A stretch of 37,510 bases of DNA from Clostridiaceae bacterium (GTDB lineage Bacteria > Bacillota > Clostridia > Oscillospirales > Acutalibacteraceae): NCBI GenBank assembly GCA_016290665.1, contig JAEEUW010000012.1, positions 1 to 37,510 of the forward strand, in the 5' to 3' direction. How positions within the stretch are numbered: the first letter of the stretch is position 1; each line of letters opens with the position of its first letter. The position numbers and the translations under genes are program-made. Positions 24,208 through 32,301 of this stretch are shown piece after piece. The notes below the pieces were generated by a model that did not search any database, had not been told where the DNA came from, and worked only from the letters and a program-made list of their open reading frames with translations.

Positions 24208-25458
24208 TTATTTGCTTGCCTTGTCGCCCTCTTCGCCGAGGATCTTATGGCAATGGGCCAGCGCGGTTTTGATCCGCTGATAGGAATTCGGGCCGACGAA
24301 TTTGGAAGTACCGTTCTCATATTCCTTGATGGCGGTGTGCATGTTGACCAGCATGCGGCGCGAGCCGGCCGGCAGGTCGTCGCGGTGCAGCATGTAATAG
24401 GGCGTGTAGCGGATGTCGGTGATCTTCGTCTTGCCGGTCTTCTGGTTCTTGGTCAGCTCCAGGTCGAGAATGATCGTCGTCTTGGTCGCCGGCTCCTGCT
24501 GCTGGTTCGAAATGAAGTTGCCGAAGGAATAGATCACGAAGCCCTTCTTTTCGTTGCCCCGGTTATCGGTGAACTTCACCGTTTCATAGGGCTGCAGCAC
24601 GTGCGGGTGGCCGCCGAGAATGATGTCGGCGCCTTCCTTGAACAGGTGGTCGGCAATCTTGCGCTGATAGTCGTTCGGCGCGTTCTGATATTCCACGCCC
24701 CAGTGGATCATCACGGCGATCAGGTCGGTGCCCAGCGCGCGGGCGGCGGCCATATCGGCGTCCACGGTTTCATAGTCGAAATCGGAGAGCGTGGTGGTGT
24801 AGTCCTTGTTGAAGATGTTGACCGCGAAGCGCTGATCCTCTTTGAGGCTGAAGCCGTTGAGGCCGTAGGTGTAGCACAGAAAGGCCGCGGAGATCCCGCC
24901 GATGTCCGCCACATAGATGCCGGAATTCAGGTCGCGTTCCTCCTGGCTGCGATAGGTACCCACGTGGGCAAGGCCGAGCTCGTCCAGCACGTCGAGCGTG
25001 CGGAAGATGCCGTCCACGCCCTGGTCGCGCGTGTGGTTGTTGGCAGTGGCCAGCAGGTCGAACCCGGCGTTTTTGGCCGCCTCGGCCAGCGCGTCGGGCG
25101 AGCTGAAGCAGGGGAAGCCGGAATACTTGGGCCCGCCGCCGAGCACGGTTTCCAGATTGGCGACCGCGTAGTCCGCTTTCTTGAGCTGCTTCGCCGCGTC
25201 GGTGAACATGTGGTTATAGTCATATTTGCCGGTGGAGGCGACATAGGCGTCGTTCAGCTGCGGAATATGGCTCATGATGTCGCCGCCCGCCATCAGGTGC
25301 GCCTTGATCGGCGGCGGGTCGGTGGTTTCTTTTTCGGTTGTGGTGTCCGATTCCACGGTGACGTAGGGGTTGTTCTCCATCTCTTCCAGCTGCGACTGTG
25401 CGGCACAGCCCGTGAGCAGCAGAAGCAAAATGAGCACCAGCGCCGTCATTCTTTTCAT
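24208..25458 (-). CDS. CapA-family lipoprotein (metallophosphatase-like, PGA_cap)
   Basis: 416 aa from the ATG at 25458 (GGAGG upstream); the ORF-track start 48 codons earlier is in the promoter. The signal ends in the lipobox LLTGCAAQ (Cys18), so it is a lipoprotein. The PGA_cap domain shows AHLMAGGDIMSH, YAVANLETVLGG, ATANNHTRDQGVDG, MIHWGVEYQ, ILGGHPHVLQPYE and YSFGNFISNQ. These carry the metal-binding Asp, Asn and His residues. CapA takes part in poly-gamma-glutamate capsule attachment in Bacillus, but no capBCE genes are here. A more general role in envelope polymer handling is likely. Confidence 0.93.
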   Translation of the reverse strand: MKRMTALVLILLLLLTGCAAQSQLEEMENNPYVTVESDTTTEKETTDPPPIKAHLMAGGDIMSHIPQLNDAYVASTGKYDYNHMFTDAAKQLKKADYAVANLETVLGGGPKYSGFPCFSSPDALAEAAKNAGFDLLATANNHTRDQGVDGIFRTLDVLDELGLAHVGTYRSQEERDLNSGIYVADIGGISAAFLCYTYGLNGFSLKEDQRFAVNIFNKDYTTTLSDFDYETVDADMAAARALGTDLIAVMIHWGVEYQNAPNDYQRKIADHLFKEGADIILGGHPHVLQPYETVKFTDNRGNEKKGFVIYSFGNFISNQQQEPATKTTIILDLELTKNQKTGKTKITDIRYTPYYMLHRDDLPAGSRRMLVNMHTAIKEYENGTSKFVGPNSYQRIKTALAHCHKILGEEGDKASK

Positions 25459-25491
25459 AAGGCGGTCCTCCAAACGGAAATGTTTGCCATT

Positions 25492-25520
25492 ATTATAATA
25501 TAAATCGCGGAAAGAATCAA
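25492..25520 (-). promoter_or_regulatory. Promoter of the CapA-like gene
   Basis: Minus-strand TTGATT and TATAAT with a 17-nt spacer. Confidence 0.8.
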
Positions 25521-25581
25521 GAGGCATTCGGCCGCCGCGGCAGTTGTGACAAAAAAGTTGCACAAATGAGAACAAAATCTG

Positions 25582-25610
25582 TTGACGCTGCCGCAATAAC
25601 ATGTTATATT
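25582..25610 (+). promoter_or_regulatory. Promoter of the FAD oxidoreductase operon with overlapping palindrome
   Basis: TTGACG and TATATT with a 17-nt spacer. The perfect 12-bp palindrome ATAACATGTTAT (25596-25607) overlaps the -10 box and could be a repressor site. Confidence 0.75.
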
Positions 25611-25647
25611 TAATTGATAGTTTTTATCCGACGGGAGGTATCGGATT

Positions 25648-27159
25648 ATGAATCAATACGACGTGATTGTGGTCGGCGCGGGCAACGGCGGTCTGGTTGC
25701 CGCGGCAACGGTCGCCAAGGCCGGCTACCGCACGCTGCTGCTGGAAAAGCACAACATTCCGGGCGGCTGCGCCACCAGCTTCGTACGCGGGCGGTTTGAG
25801 TTTGAGCCCTCGCTGCATGAGCTTTGCTTTGAGGGGTCGCGGGAGGACCAGGCGTCCGCCTCCGGGCTGTTCCGGTCGCTCGGCGCCGACGTGCCGCTGT
25901 ATCTGGAGGACACGCTGTTCCGCGTGATTGCCAAGGGCCCCGACGGCTATGACGTCACGCTTCAGGCGGGGATGGAGGCCTTCCTCGATTCCATGGAAGA
26001 AGCCGTGCCCGGCTGCCGCGGGAGCGTGAAGGCGTTCTTCGACCTGATCGATCCCATCGACGACGCCATGAACGCCATGGGCGACGGCTTGCCCAATCCG
26101 GTCAATCTGCTGCGCAAGCACAGCGACTTCATCCGCATCGCCGGCCACAGCACCGAAGAGGTCATGAACGCGCTGGGCGTGCCGCAGAAGGCGCAGGACC
26201 TCATCAACACCTACTGGGGCTACCTCGGCGTACCCACCGACGACCTCAACGCGCTGCACTATCTGAGCATGGTCACCGCCTATATCAAGGGCCGGCCCTC
26301 CATGCCCTACCACCGCTCGCACGAGCTTTCGCTGGCACTGGTCAAGGCCCTGCAGGATGCCGGCGGCGAAATCCGCTACAACAGCGAGGTCACCCGCTTC
26401 CTTTATGACGGCCAGAACGCGGTCTGCGGCGTCATTGCGGGCGGCGAAGCCCTCTGGGCCAAAAAGGTGATCTCCAATATCATTCCGAACAACGTGTTCA
26501 ACCGCTCCGACAACCGCCACATTTCCAAACGCAGCCGCAAGCTGGCCAACGCGCGCAAGCTCGGCATGACCTTCGTCACGATCTATCTCGGCCTCGACTG
26601 CACGATGGAAGAGCTCGGCGTCAATGATTACAGCCTGTTCATTCTGCGCGACCGCAACCCGCGCAGGCAGTTCGACCTGCGGGCGGACCGCAGCATCTAT
26701 ATCGTCAACTGCCTCAACAAGGCGCTGCCGGACGCCACGCCGCCGGGCACCTGCACGCTGTTCTTCACCATTCCGATCATGCCCGGCGACCTGCCGAAGG
26801 ATCTTTCGCCTCAAAACTACAAGGCCTATAAGAATCAGATGGCCGAAACCTACATCCGGGACTACGAGGAGACGATGGGCGTTTCCGTCCTGCCGCATAT
26901 CGAAGAAATCTCCGTGGCGACGCCCGTCACCTTTGCGCGCTATCTTTCCACGCCCCGCGGCGCCATCTACGGCTATGCCAACGAGGGCTGGGACAACATC
27001 ATTGCGCGTTCGGTTACCGAAGCCATGGATTACGACACGCCGAACCTGTATTTCTGCGGCGGCCACTATATCCGCGGCGACGGCTATCCGTCCGGCTATA
27101 TGACCGGCGACATGGCGGCGAAGGCCGTGATCGCCGCGCTGAAGAAGGAGGGCAAGTGA
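25648..27159 (+). CDS. FAD-dependent oxidoreductase, phytoene desaturase/retinol saturase type
   Basis: 503 aa. The N-terminal FAD-binding Rossmann motif is VVGAGNGGLVAAATVAKAGY (about 8-27), followed by LLLEKHNIPGGCATSF. The C-terminal FAD motif is NLYFCGGHYIRGDGYPSGYMTGDMAA (about 470-495). This is the COG1233 family, which includes carotenoid desaturases/isomerases and retinol saturases that reduce or oxidise conjugated double bonds. No carotenoid genes (crtB, crtE) are nearby, so a desaturase in carotenoid synthesis is unlikely. The next gene, 1 nt after the stop, encodes an NAD(P)H reductase with a 2Fe-2S domain. Together they may form a saturase fed by NAD(P)H. The substrate is unknown. 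GGGAGG supports the start. Confidence 0.9.
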   Translation: MNQYDVIVVGAGNGGLVAAATVAKAGYRTLLLEKHNIPGGCATSFVRGRFEFEPSLHELCFEGSREDQASASGLFRSLGADVPLYLEDTLFRVIAKGPDGYDVTLQAGMEAFLDSMEEAVPGCRGSVKAFFDLIDPIDDAMNAMGDGLPNPVNLLRKHSDFIRIAGHSTEEVMNALGVPQKAQDLINTYWGYLGVPTDDLNALHYLSMVTAYIKGRPSMPYHRSHELSLALVKALQDAGGEIRYNSEVTRFLYDGQNAVCGVIAGGEALWAKKVISNIIPNNVFNRSDNRHISKRSRKLANARKLGMTFVTIYLGLDCTMEELGVNDYSLFILRDRNPRRQFDLRADRSIYIVNCLNKALPDATPPGTCTLFFTIPIMPGDLPKDLSPQNYKAYKNQMAETYIRDYEETMGVSVLPHIEEISVATPVTFARYLSTPRGAIYGYANEGWDNIIARSVTEAMDYDTPNLYFCGGHYIRGDGYPSGYMTGDMAAKAVIAALKKEGK

Positions 27160-27160
27160 G

Positions 27161-28378
27161 ATGGCAAACAAGAACAAAAAGCTGCAGTCCCTTTCCATGA
27201 GCGGCTTTGTCAAATCGGTGGCCGCGCGTCTGGGCGCGGTGAACAAAAGCAGCGACGCGCCCGTGCCCGACCTGCTTTCCTACCCCGAAAACAGGCTGGC
27301 CGAAGAGCTGCACCCGCACGTGCAGTTCCTGACCGTCAAGGACGTGATCGAGCATTCGCCCGACATGAAGAGCTATCTGCTCGCGCCCGACAAAAAGCGC
27401 GGCACCGCTGCGCTCGCGTGGTTTTCCGCGGGGCAGTATCTGGTGCTTTCCCTGCCTGTGGACGGCAAGACCGTTTCACGGCCCTATTCCATTGCGTCTT
27501 CACCGCGCGACACGCTGCACGGCGTCTATCAGATCACCGTCAAGCGTGTGGAGGGCGGCGTTGCGTCCGGCTGGATTCTGGACAACTGGAAGCCCGGCAC
27601 GGCGGTGACCGCCTCGGCGCCGCTGGGCGACTTCACCTATGAACCGCTGCGCGACGCAAAGACCGTGATCGGCATCGCCGGCGGCAGCGGCATCACGCCG
27701 TTCCGCGCGTTTGCCCGCGCCATTGCGCAGGGGGACGAAGACTTCAACCTCGTGCTGCTCTATGGCTCCCGCGCCAAAAAAGACGCCGTGTTCAGCGACG
27801 AGATCGCTTCGCTGGCGGAAAGCTGCGGCAAAATCAAGCTGGTCAACGTGCTCAGCGCCTCCAAGGCCAAAGACTGCGAGCACGGCTTCATCACAGCCGA
27901 CCTGATCCGCAAGTACGCGCCGCAGGACGCGCCGTATTCCGTGTTCCTCTGCGGTCCGCAGGCGATGTACCGGTTTGTGGACAAGGAGATCGAAACGCTC
28001 TCCCTGCGGCGAAAATTCGTCCGTCACGAGCTGTTCGGCGAATACTTCCACCCGGAGCAGAACGACGATTACCCGCAGGACGGCAAGGCGGTCTATACCG
28101 TGACGGTGCATATCGCCGGCGTCACGCATACCGTTTCCTGCCCGGCCGACACGTCGCTGCTGCGCGCCATGGAGGCCGCGGGGCTCAACCCGCCGTCCGA
28201 CTGCCGCTCCGGCCGCTGCGGCTGGTGCCATTCGCAGCTGCTGCAGGGCGACGTCTATGTGCCTGAAAGCGTGGACGGCCGCCGCATGGCCGACAAGATC
28301 TACGGCTATATCCACCCGTGCTGCACGTTCCCGCTATCCGACTGCGAGATCGACGTGCCGCCGATGCCCTATGTATAA
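27161..28378 (+). CDS. NAD(P)H:flavin/2Fe-2S reductase (ferredoxin-NADP reductase-like fused to ferredoxin)
   Basis: 405 aa. After a short N-terminus, an FAD-binding domain has RPYSIASS (107-114). The nucleotide-binding domain follows with GIAGGSGITPFRAF (171-184) and FLCGPQAMY (262-270). The C-terminal plant-type ferredoxin domain has CRSGRCGWC (Cys348, 353, 356) and a fourth ligand at Cys387 or Cys388. This is the layout of oxygenase and toluate-type reductases, which pass electrons from NAD(P)H through FAD to a 2Fe-2S cluster. Its gene begins 1 nt after the stop of the CrtI-like gene, with the ribosome site inside that gene's end (GGAGGG). It is therefore the likely electron donor. Confidence 0.93.
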   Translation: MANKNKKLQSLSMSGFVKSVAARLGAVNKSSDAPVPDLLSYPENRLAEELHPHVQFLTVKDVIEHSPDMKSYLLAPDKKRGTAALAWFSAGQYLVLSLPVDGKTVSRPYSIASSPRDTLHGVYQITVKRVEGGVASGWILDNWKPGTAVTASAPLGDFTYEPLRDAKTVIGIAGGSGITPFRAFARAIAQGDEDFNLVLLYGSRAKKDAVFSDEIASLAESCGKIKLVNVLSASKAKDCEHGFITADLIRKYAPQDAPYSVFLCGPQAMYRFVDKEIETLSLRRKFVRHELFGEYFHPEQNDDYPQDGKAVYTVTVHIAGVTHTVSCPADTSLLRAMEAAGLNPPSDCRSGRCGWCHSQLLQGDVYVPESVDGRRMADKIYGYIHPCCTFPLSDCEIDVPPMPYV

Positions 28379-28401
28379 AAGCGCCCCCGAGGCGCTTTTT
28401 T
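28377..28401 (+). terminator. Terminator after the FAD/2Fe-2S operon
   Basis: AAGCGCC and GGCGCTT pair around CCCGA and are followed by TTTT. Confidence 0.85.
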
Positions 28402-28444
28402 GCGCGGTTTTGTCCGTGATGCAGAAATGAAAGGAGCAACCTTT

Positions 28445-29764
28445 ATGAAAATTACATTCATGGGCGCCGGGAGCACCGTTTTCGCCCGCAACGTCATCGG
28501 CGACTGCATGTGCACCGACGCGCTCAAAGACAGCGTGTTCGCGCTGTATGACATCGACGCGCAGCGGCTTGAAGAGAGCCGCACCATTCTGGAGGCCATC
28601 CGCAAGGCCAAGGGCGGCTGCGGCAAAATCGAATGCTACGTCGGCGTGGAGAACCGCAGGGACGCCCTGCGCGGCGCTTCGTTCGTGGTCAACGCGATTC
28701 AGGTCGGCCTTTACGACCCCTGCACGATCATCGACTTCGAGGTGCCCAAGAAATACGGCCTGCGCCAGACGATCGGCGACACGCTCGGCATCGGCGGCAT
28801 CATGCGCACCCTGCGCACCATCCCCGTGCTCAAGGGCTTTGCTGACGATATGGCCGAGGTCTGCCCAGACGCGCTGTTCCTCAACTACGTGAACCCCATG
28901 GCGATGCTCACCGGCTTCATGCTGCGCTATACGCCGATCAAAACCGTCGGCCTTTGCCACAGCGTGCAGGTCTGTTCCCGCGACCTGTTGAAAAAGCTTG
29001 ACATGGAAGACCGGCTGGAGGGCCGCAAGGAGCTGATCGCCGGCATCAACCACATGGCGTGGCTGCTGGAGATCAAGGACAAAAACGGCGTCGACCTCTA
29101 TCCCGAAATCAAGGCGCGCGTGCCGAAATACATGGAAAAACCCGACGCGAACGACAAGGTGCGCATGGACTATATTCGCAACTTCGGTTACTACTGCACG
29201 GAGTCGAGCGAGCACAACGCCGAATACAACATGTTCTATATCAAATCGAAGTATCCCGAGCTGATCGAACGCTACAATATCCCGCTGGACGAGTATCCGC
29301 GCCGCTGCATCGACCAGATTGCGCGCTGGAAGGAAGATTACGCCAATATGCTGCAAAACGGCGTGAAGGAGCATAACCGTTCCAACGAATACGCCTCGCA
29401 GATCATGGAAACCATCGTCACAGGCGGCACCTATCAGATCGGCGGCAACGTGCTGAACACCGGCCGTCTGATCTCCAATCTGCCGGAGGAGGCCTGCGTG
29501 GAGGTGCCCTGTCTCGTGAACGGCTACGGCGTGCAGCCCTGCCGTGTGGGCCCGCTGCCGCTGCAGTGCGCCGCGATGAACATGACGAACATCAACGTCC
29601 AGCTGCTCACGATCGAAGCTGCTGTGACCGGCAAAAGAGAGCACATCTATCAGGCGGCCATGCTGGAGCCGCACACCGCCAGCGAGCTGGACATCGACAC
29701 CATCAGACGCATGGTGGACGACCTGATCGAAGCCCACGGCGATTATCTGCCGAAGTATCATTAA
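28445..29764 (+). CDS. Glycoside hydrolase family 4 (alpha-galactosidase/alpha-glucosidase type)
   Basis: 439 aa from the ATG at 28445 with AAAGGAG upstream; the ORF track starts 15 codons earlier. GH4 enzymes use NAD+ and a divalent metal (Mn2+) and act by oxidation-elimination. The NAD-binding motif is FMGAGSTVFARNVIGD (5-20). The metal and substrate motifs are NYVNPMAM (Asn150), LCHSVQ (Cys171, His172) and GINHMAW (His203). The protein looks most like MelA-type alpha-galactosidases, but alpha-glucosidases and galacturonidases are also in GH4. It is cytoplasmic. No sugar transporter or PTS gene is in the window. The alkaline phosphatase gene follows after 20 bp. Confidence 0.92.
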   Translation: MKITFMGAGSTVFARNVIGDCMCTDALKDSVFALYDIDAQRLEESRTILEAIRKAKGGCGKIECYVGVENRRDALRGASFVVNAIQVGLYDPCTIIDFEVPKKYGLRQTIGDTLGIGGIMRTLRTIPVLKGFADDMAEVCPDALFLNYVNPMAMLTGFMLRYTPIKTVGLCHSVQVCSRDLLKKLDMEDRLEGRKELIAGINHMAWLLEIKDKNGVDLYPEIKARVPKYMEKPDANDKVRMDYIRNFGYYCTESSEHNAEYNMFYIKSKYPELIERYNIPLDEYPRRCIDQIARWKEDYANMLQNGVKEHNRSNEYASQIMETIVTGGTYQIGGNVLNTGRLISNLPEEACVEVPCLVNGYGVQPCRVGPLPLQCAAMNMTNINVQLLTIEAAVTGKREHIYQAAMLEPHTASELDIDTIRRMVDDLIEAHGDYLPKYH

Positions 29765-29784
29765 CAAAGAAAGGGGTGCTTCCC

Positions 29785-31032
29785 GTGAATCAAACCAAAA
29801 AGCTGCTTGCCGCCGTCTTGTGCCTTCTGCTTTTGCTCTCGCTTGCGGCGCCTGCCGCCGCGGGCGCGGAAGGGGAGATCCGCAACGTGATCTTCATGAT
29901 CGGCGACGGCATGGGCTACAACCATCTGAAAATGGCCGAAGAGCAGGGCTATGACGTCTGGATGGACGACGCGCCCGACCTCGCGGGCTGGTCGCGCACC
30001 CGCTCCGCCAATAAAGACGTGACCGACAGCGCCGCCGGCGGCACCGCGCTGGCCTGCGGCGTGCGCACCAACAACGACATGCTGGCCGTCTATCCGGAAC
30101 AGGTCAAGCGCGGCTTCGTGCAGCCGCGGTCGCTGACCGAAAACGCCGCTCTGCACGGCATGCGCACCGGCGTCGTGACCACCGACCAGACCAACGGCGC
30201 AACGCCCGCCGCCTTCAGCGTGCACGCGCTCAGCCGCAGCGACACCGAAGACATTGTGGCGCAGCAGCTGCAATGCGGCGTCGATCTGATCTGGGGTAAG
30301 GCGCAGAGTGCCGCGACCCAGTCCGCGACAGAAGAAGCCGGCCGTGTCTATGTATCGGACAGCGCCGGCATGGATGCGCTTTCCGCCGGCAGCCGCAGCT
30401 ACGGTCAGTTTACCAACAGCCTTTGGAAGCTGAATCCGCAGGGCAATTCGCCCACGCTGCAGCAGATGAGCGAAAAGGCGCTGGCGCTTTTGACCGAGGG
30501 CAACGACAAGGGCTTTTTCCTGATGATCGAAGGCGCGCACATCGACAAGCATTCCCACAGCTCCCAAGACGGCGTGTACGATTATCCCGAAAAGCTGGCG
30601 AACGCCGCCGAAGCGGTCAAAGCCTTTGACAATACGATCCGTGCCATGGTCGAGTTTGCCCGCGCGGACGGCCACACGCTGGTGATCATCACCGCCGACC
30701 ATGAAACTGGCGATCTGCGCTATGAAGAGAGCAACGGCCGCATGACCTACCATTCCGCTGGCCACAGCGGCGCGAACGTGCCGGTGTTCGTCTACGGCGC
30801 GAACGATCTGTTCCAGAACGGCGCGGAGTTTGACAACCGCGATATTGCGAACATGCTGGCCGGAAAGCTCGGCTGGACCGAGCGCTTCCCGATTGAAGAC
30901 GCCGTAACCGACCAGAAGACGGGAGAATCCGCATCCAAAACAAGATCGTTCTTCTGGCAGATCTGGGCGAACATCCGCGACTTCTTTTTGCGCATCGGCG
31001 ACTTCTTCCGCAGTGTGTTCAAAATCGGCTGA
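29785..31032 (+). CDS. Secreted alkaline phosphatase
   Basis: 415 aa starting with GTG at 29785 after AAAGGGG; the ORF-track start is inside the GH4 gene. A signal peptide (about 1-28) is followed by an alkaline phosphatase domain. The metal-binding IGDGMG (39-44) and the nucleophile block TDSAAGGTALACG (Ser82) are clear. EGAHIDKHSHS, TADHETGDL and YHSAGHSGANVPVF hold the other zinc ligands. It removes phosphate from organic esters outside the cell. The domain ends near residue 360; a linker and a hydrophobic/aromatic end helix (FFWQIWANIRDFFLRIGDFF) follow, likely a membrane-associating tail. A strong terminator follows. Confidence 0.94.
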   Translation: MNQTKKLLAAVLCLLLLLSLAAPAAAGAEGEIRNVIFMIGDGMGYNHLKMAEEQGYDVWMDDAPDLAGWSRTRSANKDVTDSAAGGTALACGVRTNNDMLAVYPEQVKRGFVQPRSLTENAALHGMRTGVVTTDQTNGATPAAFSVHALSRSDTEDIVAQQLQCGVDLIWGKAQSAATQSATEEAGRVYVSDSAGMDALSAGSRSYGQFTNSLWKLNPQGNSPTLQQMSEKALALLTEGNDKGFFLMIEGAHIDKHSHSSQDGVYDYPEKLANAAEAVKAFDNTIRAMVEFARADGHTLVIITADHETGDLRYEESNGRMTYHSAGHSGANVPVFVYGANDLFQNGAEFDNRDIANMLAGKLGWTERFPIEDAVTDQKTGESASKTRSFFWQIWANIRDFFLRIGDFFRSVFKIG

Positions 31033-31042
31033 ACGGCATCAG

Positions 31043-31087
31043 AAAACGACAAGAGCTGCTGCGGCGGCTCTTGTCGTTTGACTTTTT
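31043..31087 (+). terminator. Strong terminator after alkaline phosphatase
   Basis: AAACGACAAGAGC and GCTCTTGTCGTTT pair perfectly around a 10-nt loop, followed by GACTTTTT. Confidence 0.9.
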
Positions 31088-31106
31088 GCGGAAAAAACAG
31101 TAGAAT
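31078..31106 (+). promoter_or_regulatory. Candidate plus-strand promoter antisense to tRNA-Pro
   Basis: TTGACT and TAGAAT with a 17-nt spacer, partly inside the preceding terminator. A transcript from here would run through the duplicated region and antisense to tRNA-Pro toward the YgjP-like gene. Confidence 0.45.
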
Positions 31107-31124
31107 AAAAAGCGTCTTCCCGCA

Positions 31125-31201
31125 TCCTTTCAGAAAAAAAGAAGTGTCCGTTACGTGATACCGTAACAGACACTCGCTTTGGTCGGAGTGACGGGACTTG
31201 A
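31125..31201 (-). repeat. Downstream copy of the tRNA-Pro 3' end plus terminator
   Basis: This stretch repeats, with few changes, the sequence at 31292-31370. It holds the tRNA-Pro T-arm 3' half, acceptor 3' strand and CCA (minus strand CAAGTCCCGTCACTCCGACC), and a hairpin AGTGTCTGTTACG/CGTAACGGACACT followed by TTCTTTTTTT. Confidence 0.9.
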
Positions 31202-31289
31202 TTCGCGGCGCGAACTGCGCGCCTTGGTCGGCCGCGGTCGAAACAGTCCACCGGACTGTTTCTCTGTGCCGCGGCTCCTTCAAGTCCCG
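31192..31289 (-). other. Cloverleaf-like inverted-repeat element between the two tRNA-end copies
   Basis: Outer arms CGGGACTTGA (31192-31201) and TCAAGTCCCG (31280-31289) pair perfectly over 10 bp. Inside lie two hairpins: GGCGCG/CGCGCC (31207-31223), and a two-part one with GCCGCGG/CCGCGGC and AAACAGTCC/GGACTGTTT (31231-31275). The fold is a three-way junction. One outer arm is the tRNA-Pro T-arm itself. No ORF is convincing. It may be a small structured RNA, a palindromic repeat element or a tRNA-derived relic. Confidence 0.7.
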
Positions 31290-31291
31290 CT

Positions 31292-31347
31292 TCCTTTCAG
31301 AAAAAAAGAAGTGTCCGTTACGTTCGTTCCGTAACAGACACTATCTC
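31292..31347 (-). terminator. Terminator of tRNA-Pro
   Basis: On the minus strand AGTGTCTGTTACG pairs with CGTAACGGACACT and is followed by TTCTTTTTTTC. It directly follows the encoded CCA. Confidence 0.88.
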
Positions 31348-31429
<82 letters not shown>

Positions 31430-31445
31430 GTTTTGTCACTCGCTT

Positions 31446-31474
31446 ATTATAGCGAGGAAAGGGCGGCTTGTCAA
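31446..31474 (-). promoter_or_regulatory. Promoter of tRNA-Pro
   Basis: Minus-strand TTGACA and TATAAT with a 17-nt spacer, about 22 bp before the mature tRNA 5' end. Confidence 0.92.
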
Positions 31475-31538
31475 GCCTTTTTCCGCTTTATTTTTCCGTA
31501 TTCGCTCACTTTTCTTCCTCAGCCGAAAGGAGACCCCC

Positions 31539-32192
31539 ATGCCCGATTATACGCTGATCCGCTCCGACCGCAAAACGCTGGCGCTGGAAATCGACCGCAC
31601 CGGCGCGCTGATCGTGCGCGCGCCGAGACGCCTGAGCCGGGCCGCCGTCGACCGCTTTGTGGAAAGCCGCAGCGCCTGGATCGCCGAAAAGCAGCGCCTG
31701 CAGCAGGTACGCGCTTCGGCGGTGACGCCTGCGGGCGGGTGGGACGCCGCCGTCTGGTACCGCGGCAGACAATACCCCGTTTTGCGCCGGCAGGTCAGAC
31801 AGCCCGCCTTCACAGACGAAGCGCTGATGATTCCGGAAGGCTGGACTGCGCAGCGGCTGCGCGCGTTTCTGAAAGAGGAGTGCCGCCGTCTGGTCGCCGT
31901 GCGGCTGCCGGTGCTTTCTGCGCGGACCGGCCTTTGCCCAACGGGCTTTCACGTCACCGAAGCGCAGACCCGCTGGGGCTCCTGCAGCGGCAAAAACAGC
32001 CTCAATTTTGCCTGGCGGCTGGTGTTCTGCCCGCCGGAGATCATGGACTACGTGATGCTCCACGAGCTGTGCCATATCCGCCATAAGAATCATTCCGCCG
32101 CCTTCTGGGCGCTTGTGGCGCAGTTTGACCCCGATTATGCCGCCCACCGGGCGTGGCTGCGCGAGCACGCAGCCCTGATGGAGCTGTTTTGA
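31539..32192 (+). CDS. YgjP/SprT-like zinc metallopeptidase (DUF45)
   Basis: 217 aa from the ATG at 31539 (GAAAGGAG upstream); the ORF-track frame starts 38 codons earlier, within the tRNA promoter. The family block RWGSCSGKNSLNFAWRLVF is at about 145-163. The zinc motif follows as HELCH (175-179) with a third His in HKNH (His185). This is the YgjP-like metallopeptidase group, of uncertain function, often near nucleases or restriction genes but not here. There is no signal peptide. No clear promoter is visible directly upstream. Confidence 0.92.
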   Translation: MPDYTLIRSDRKTLALEIDRTGALIVRAPRRLSRAAVDRFVESRSAWIAEKQRLQQVRASAVTPAGGWDAAVWYRGRQYPVLRRQVRQPAFTDEALMIPEGWTAQRLRAFLKEECRRLVAVRLPVLSARTGLCPTGFHVTEAQTRWGSCSGKNSLNFAWRLVFCPPEIMDYVMLHELCHIRHKNHSAAFWALVAQFDPDYAAHRAWLREHAALMELF

Positions 32193-32236
32193 CCTTGATT
32201 TGCGAGAATTCATAAAAAGTTTTTTCCGCGGCCATC

Positions 32237-32264
32237 TTGCTTTCACAAAAATATGTGATAAAAT
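32237..32264 (+). promoter_or_regulatory. Likely promoter of the Cys-repeat protein gene
   Basis: TTGCTT and TAAAAT with a 16-nt spacer in an AT-rich stretch before the gene. Confidence 0.55.
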
Positions 32265-32301
32265 AAGATGAAATAGTTTCAGTTTGAAAGGTTGTGATCG
32301 A

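Noticed and set aside
31192-31289. Insert as a second complete tRNA gene
   Set aside because: It lacks a D-arm, an anticodon arm with a 7-nt loop, and an acceptor 5' strand; only the tRNA 3' end is present.
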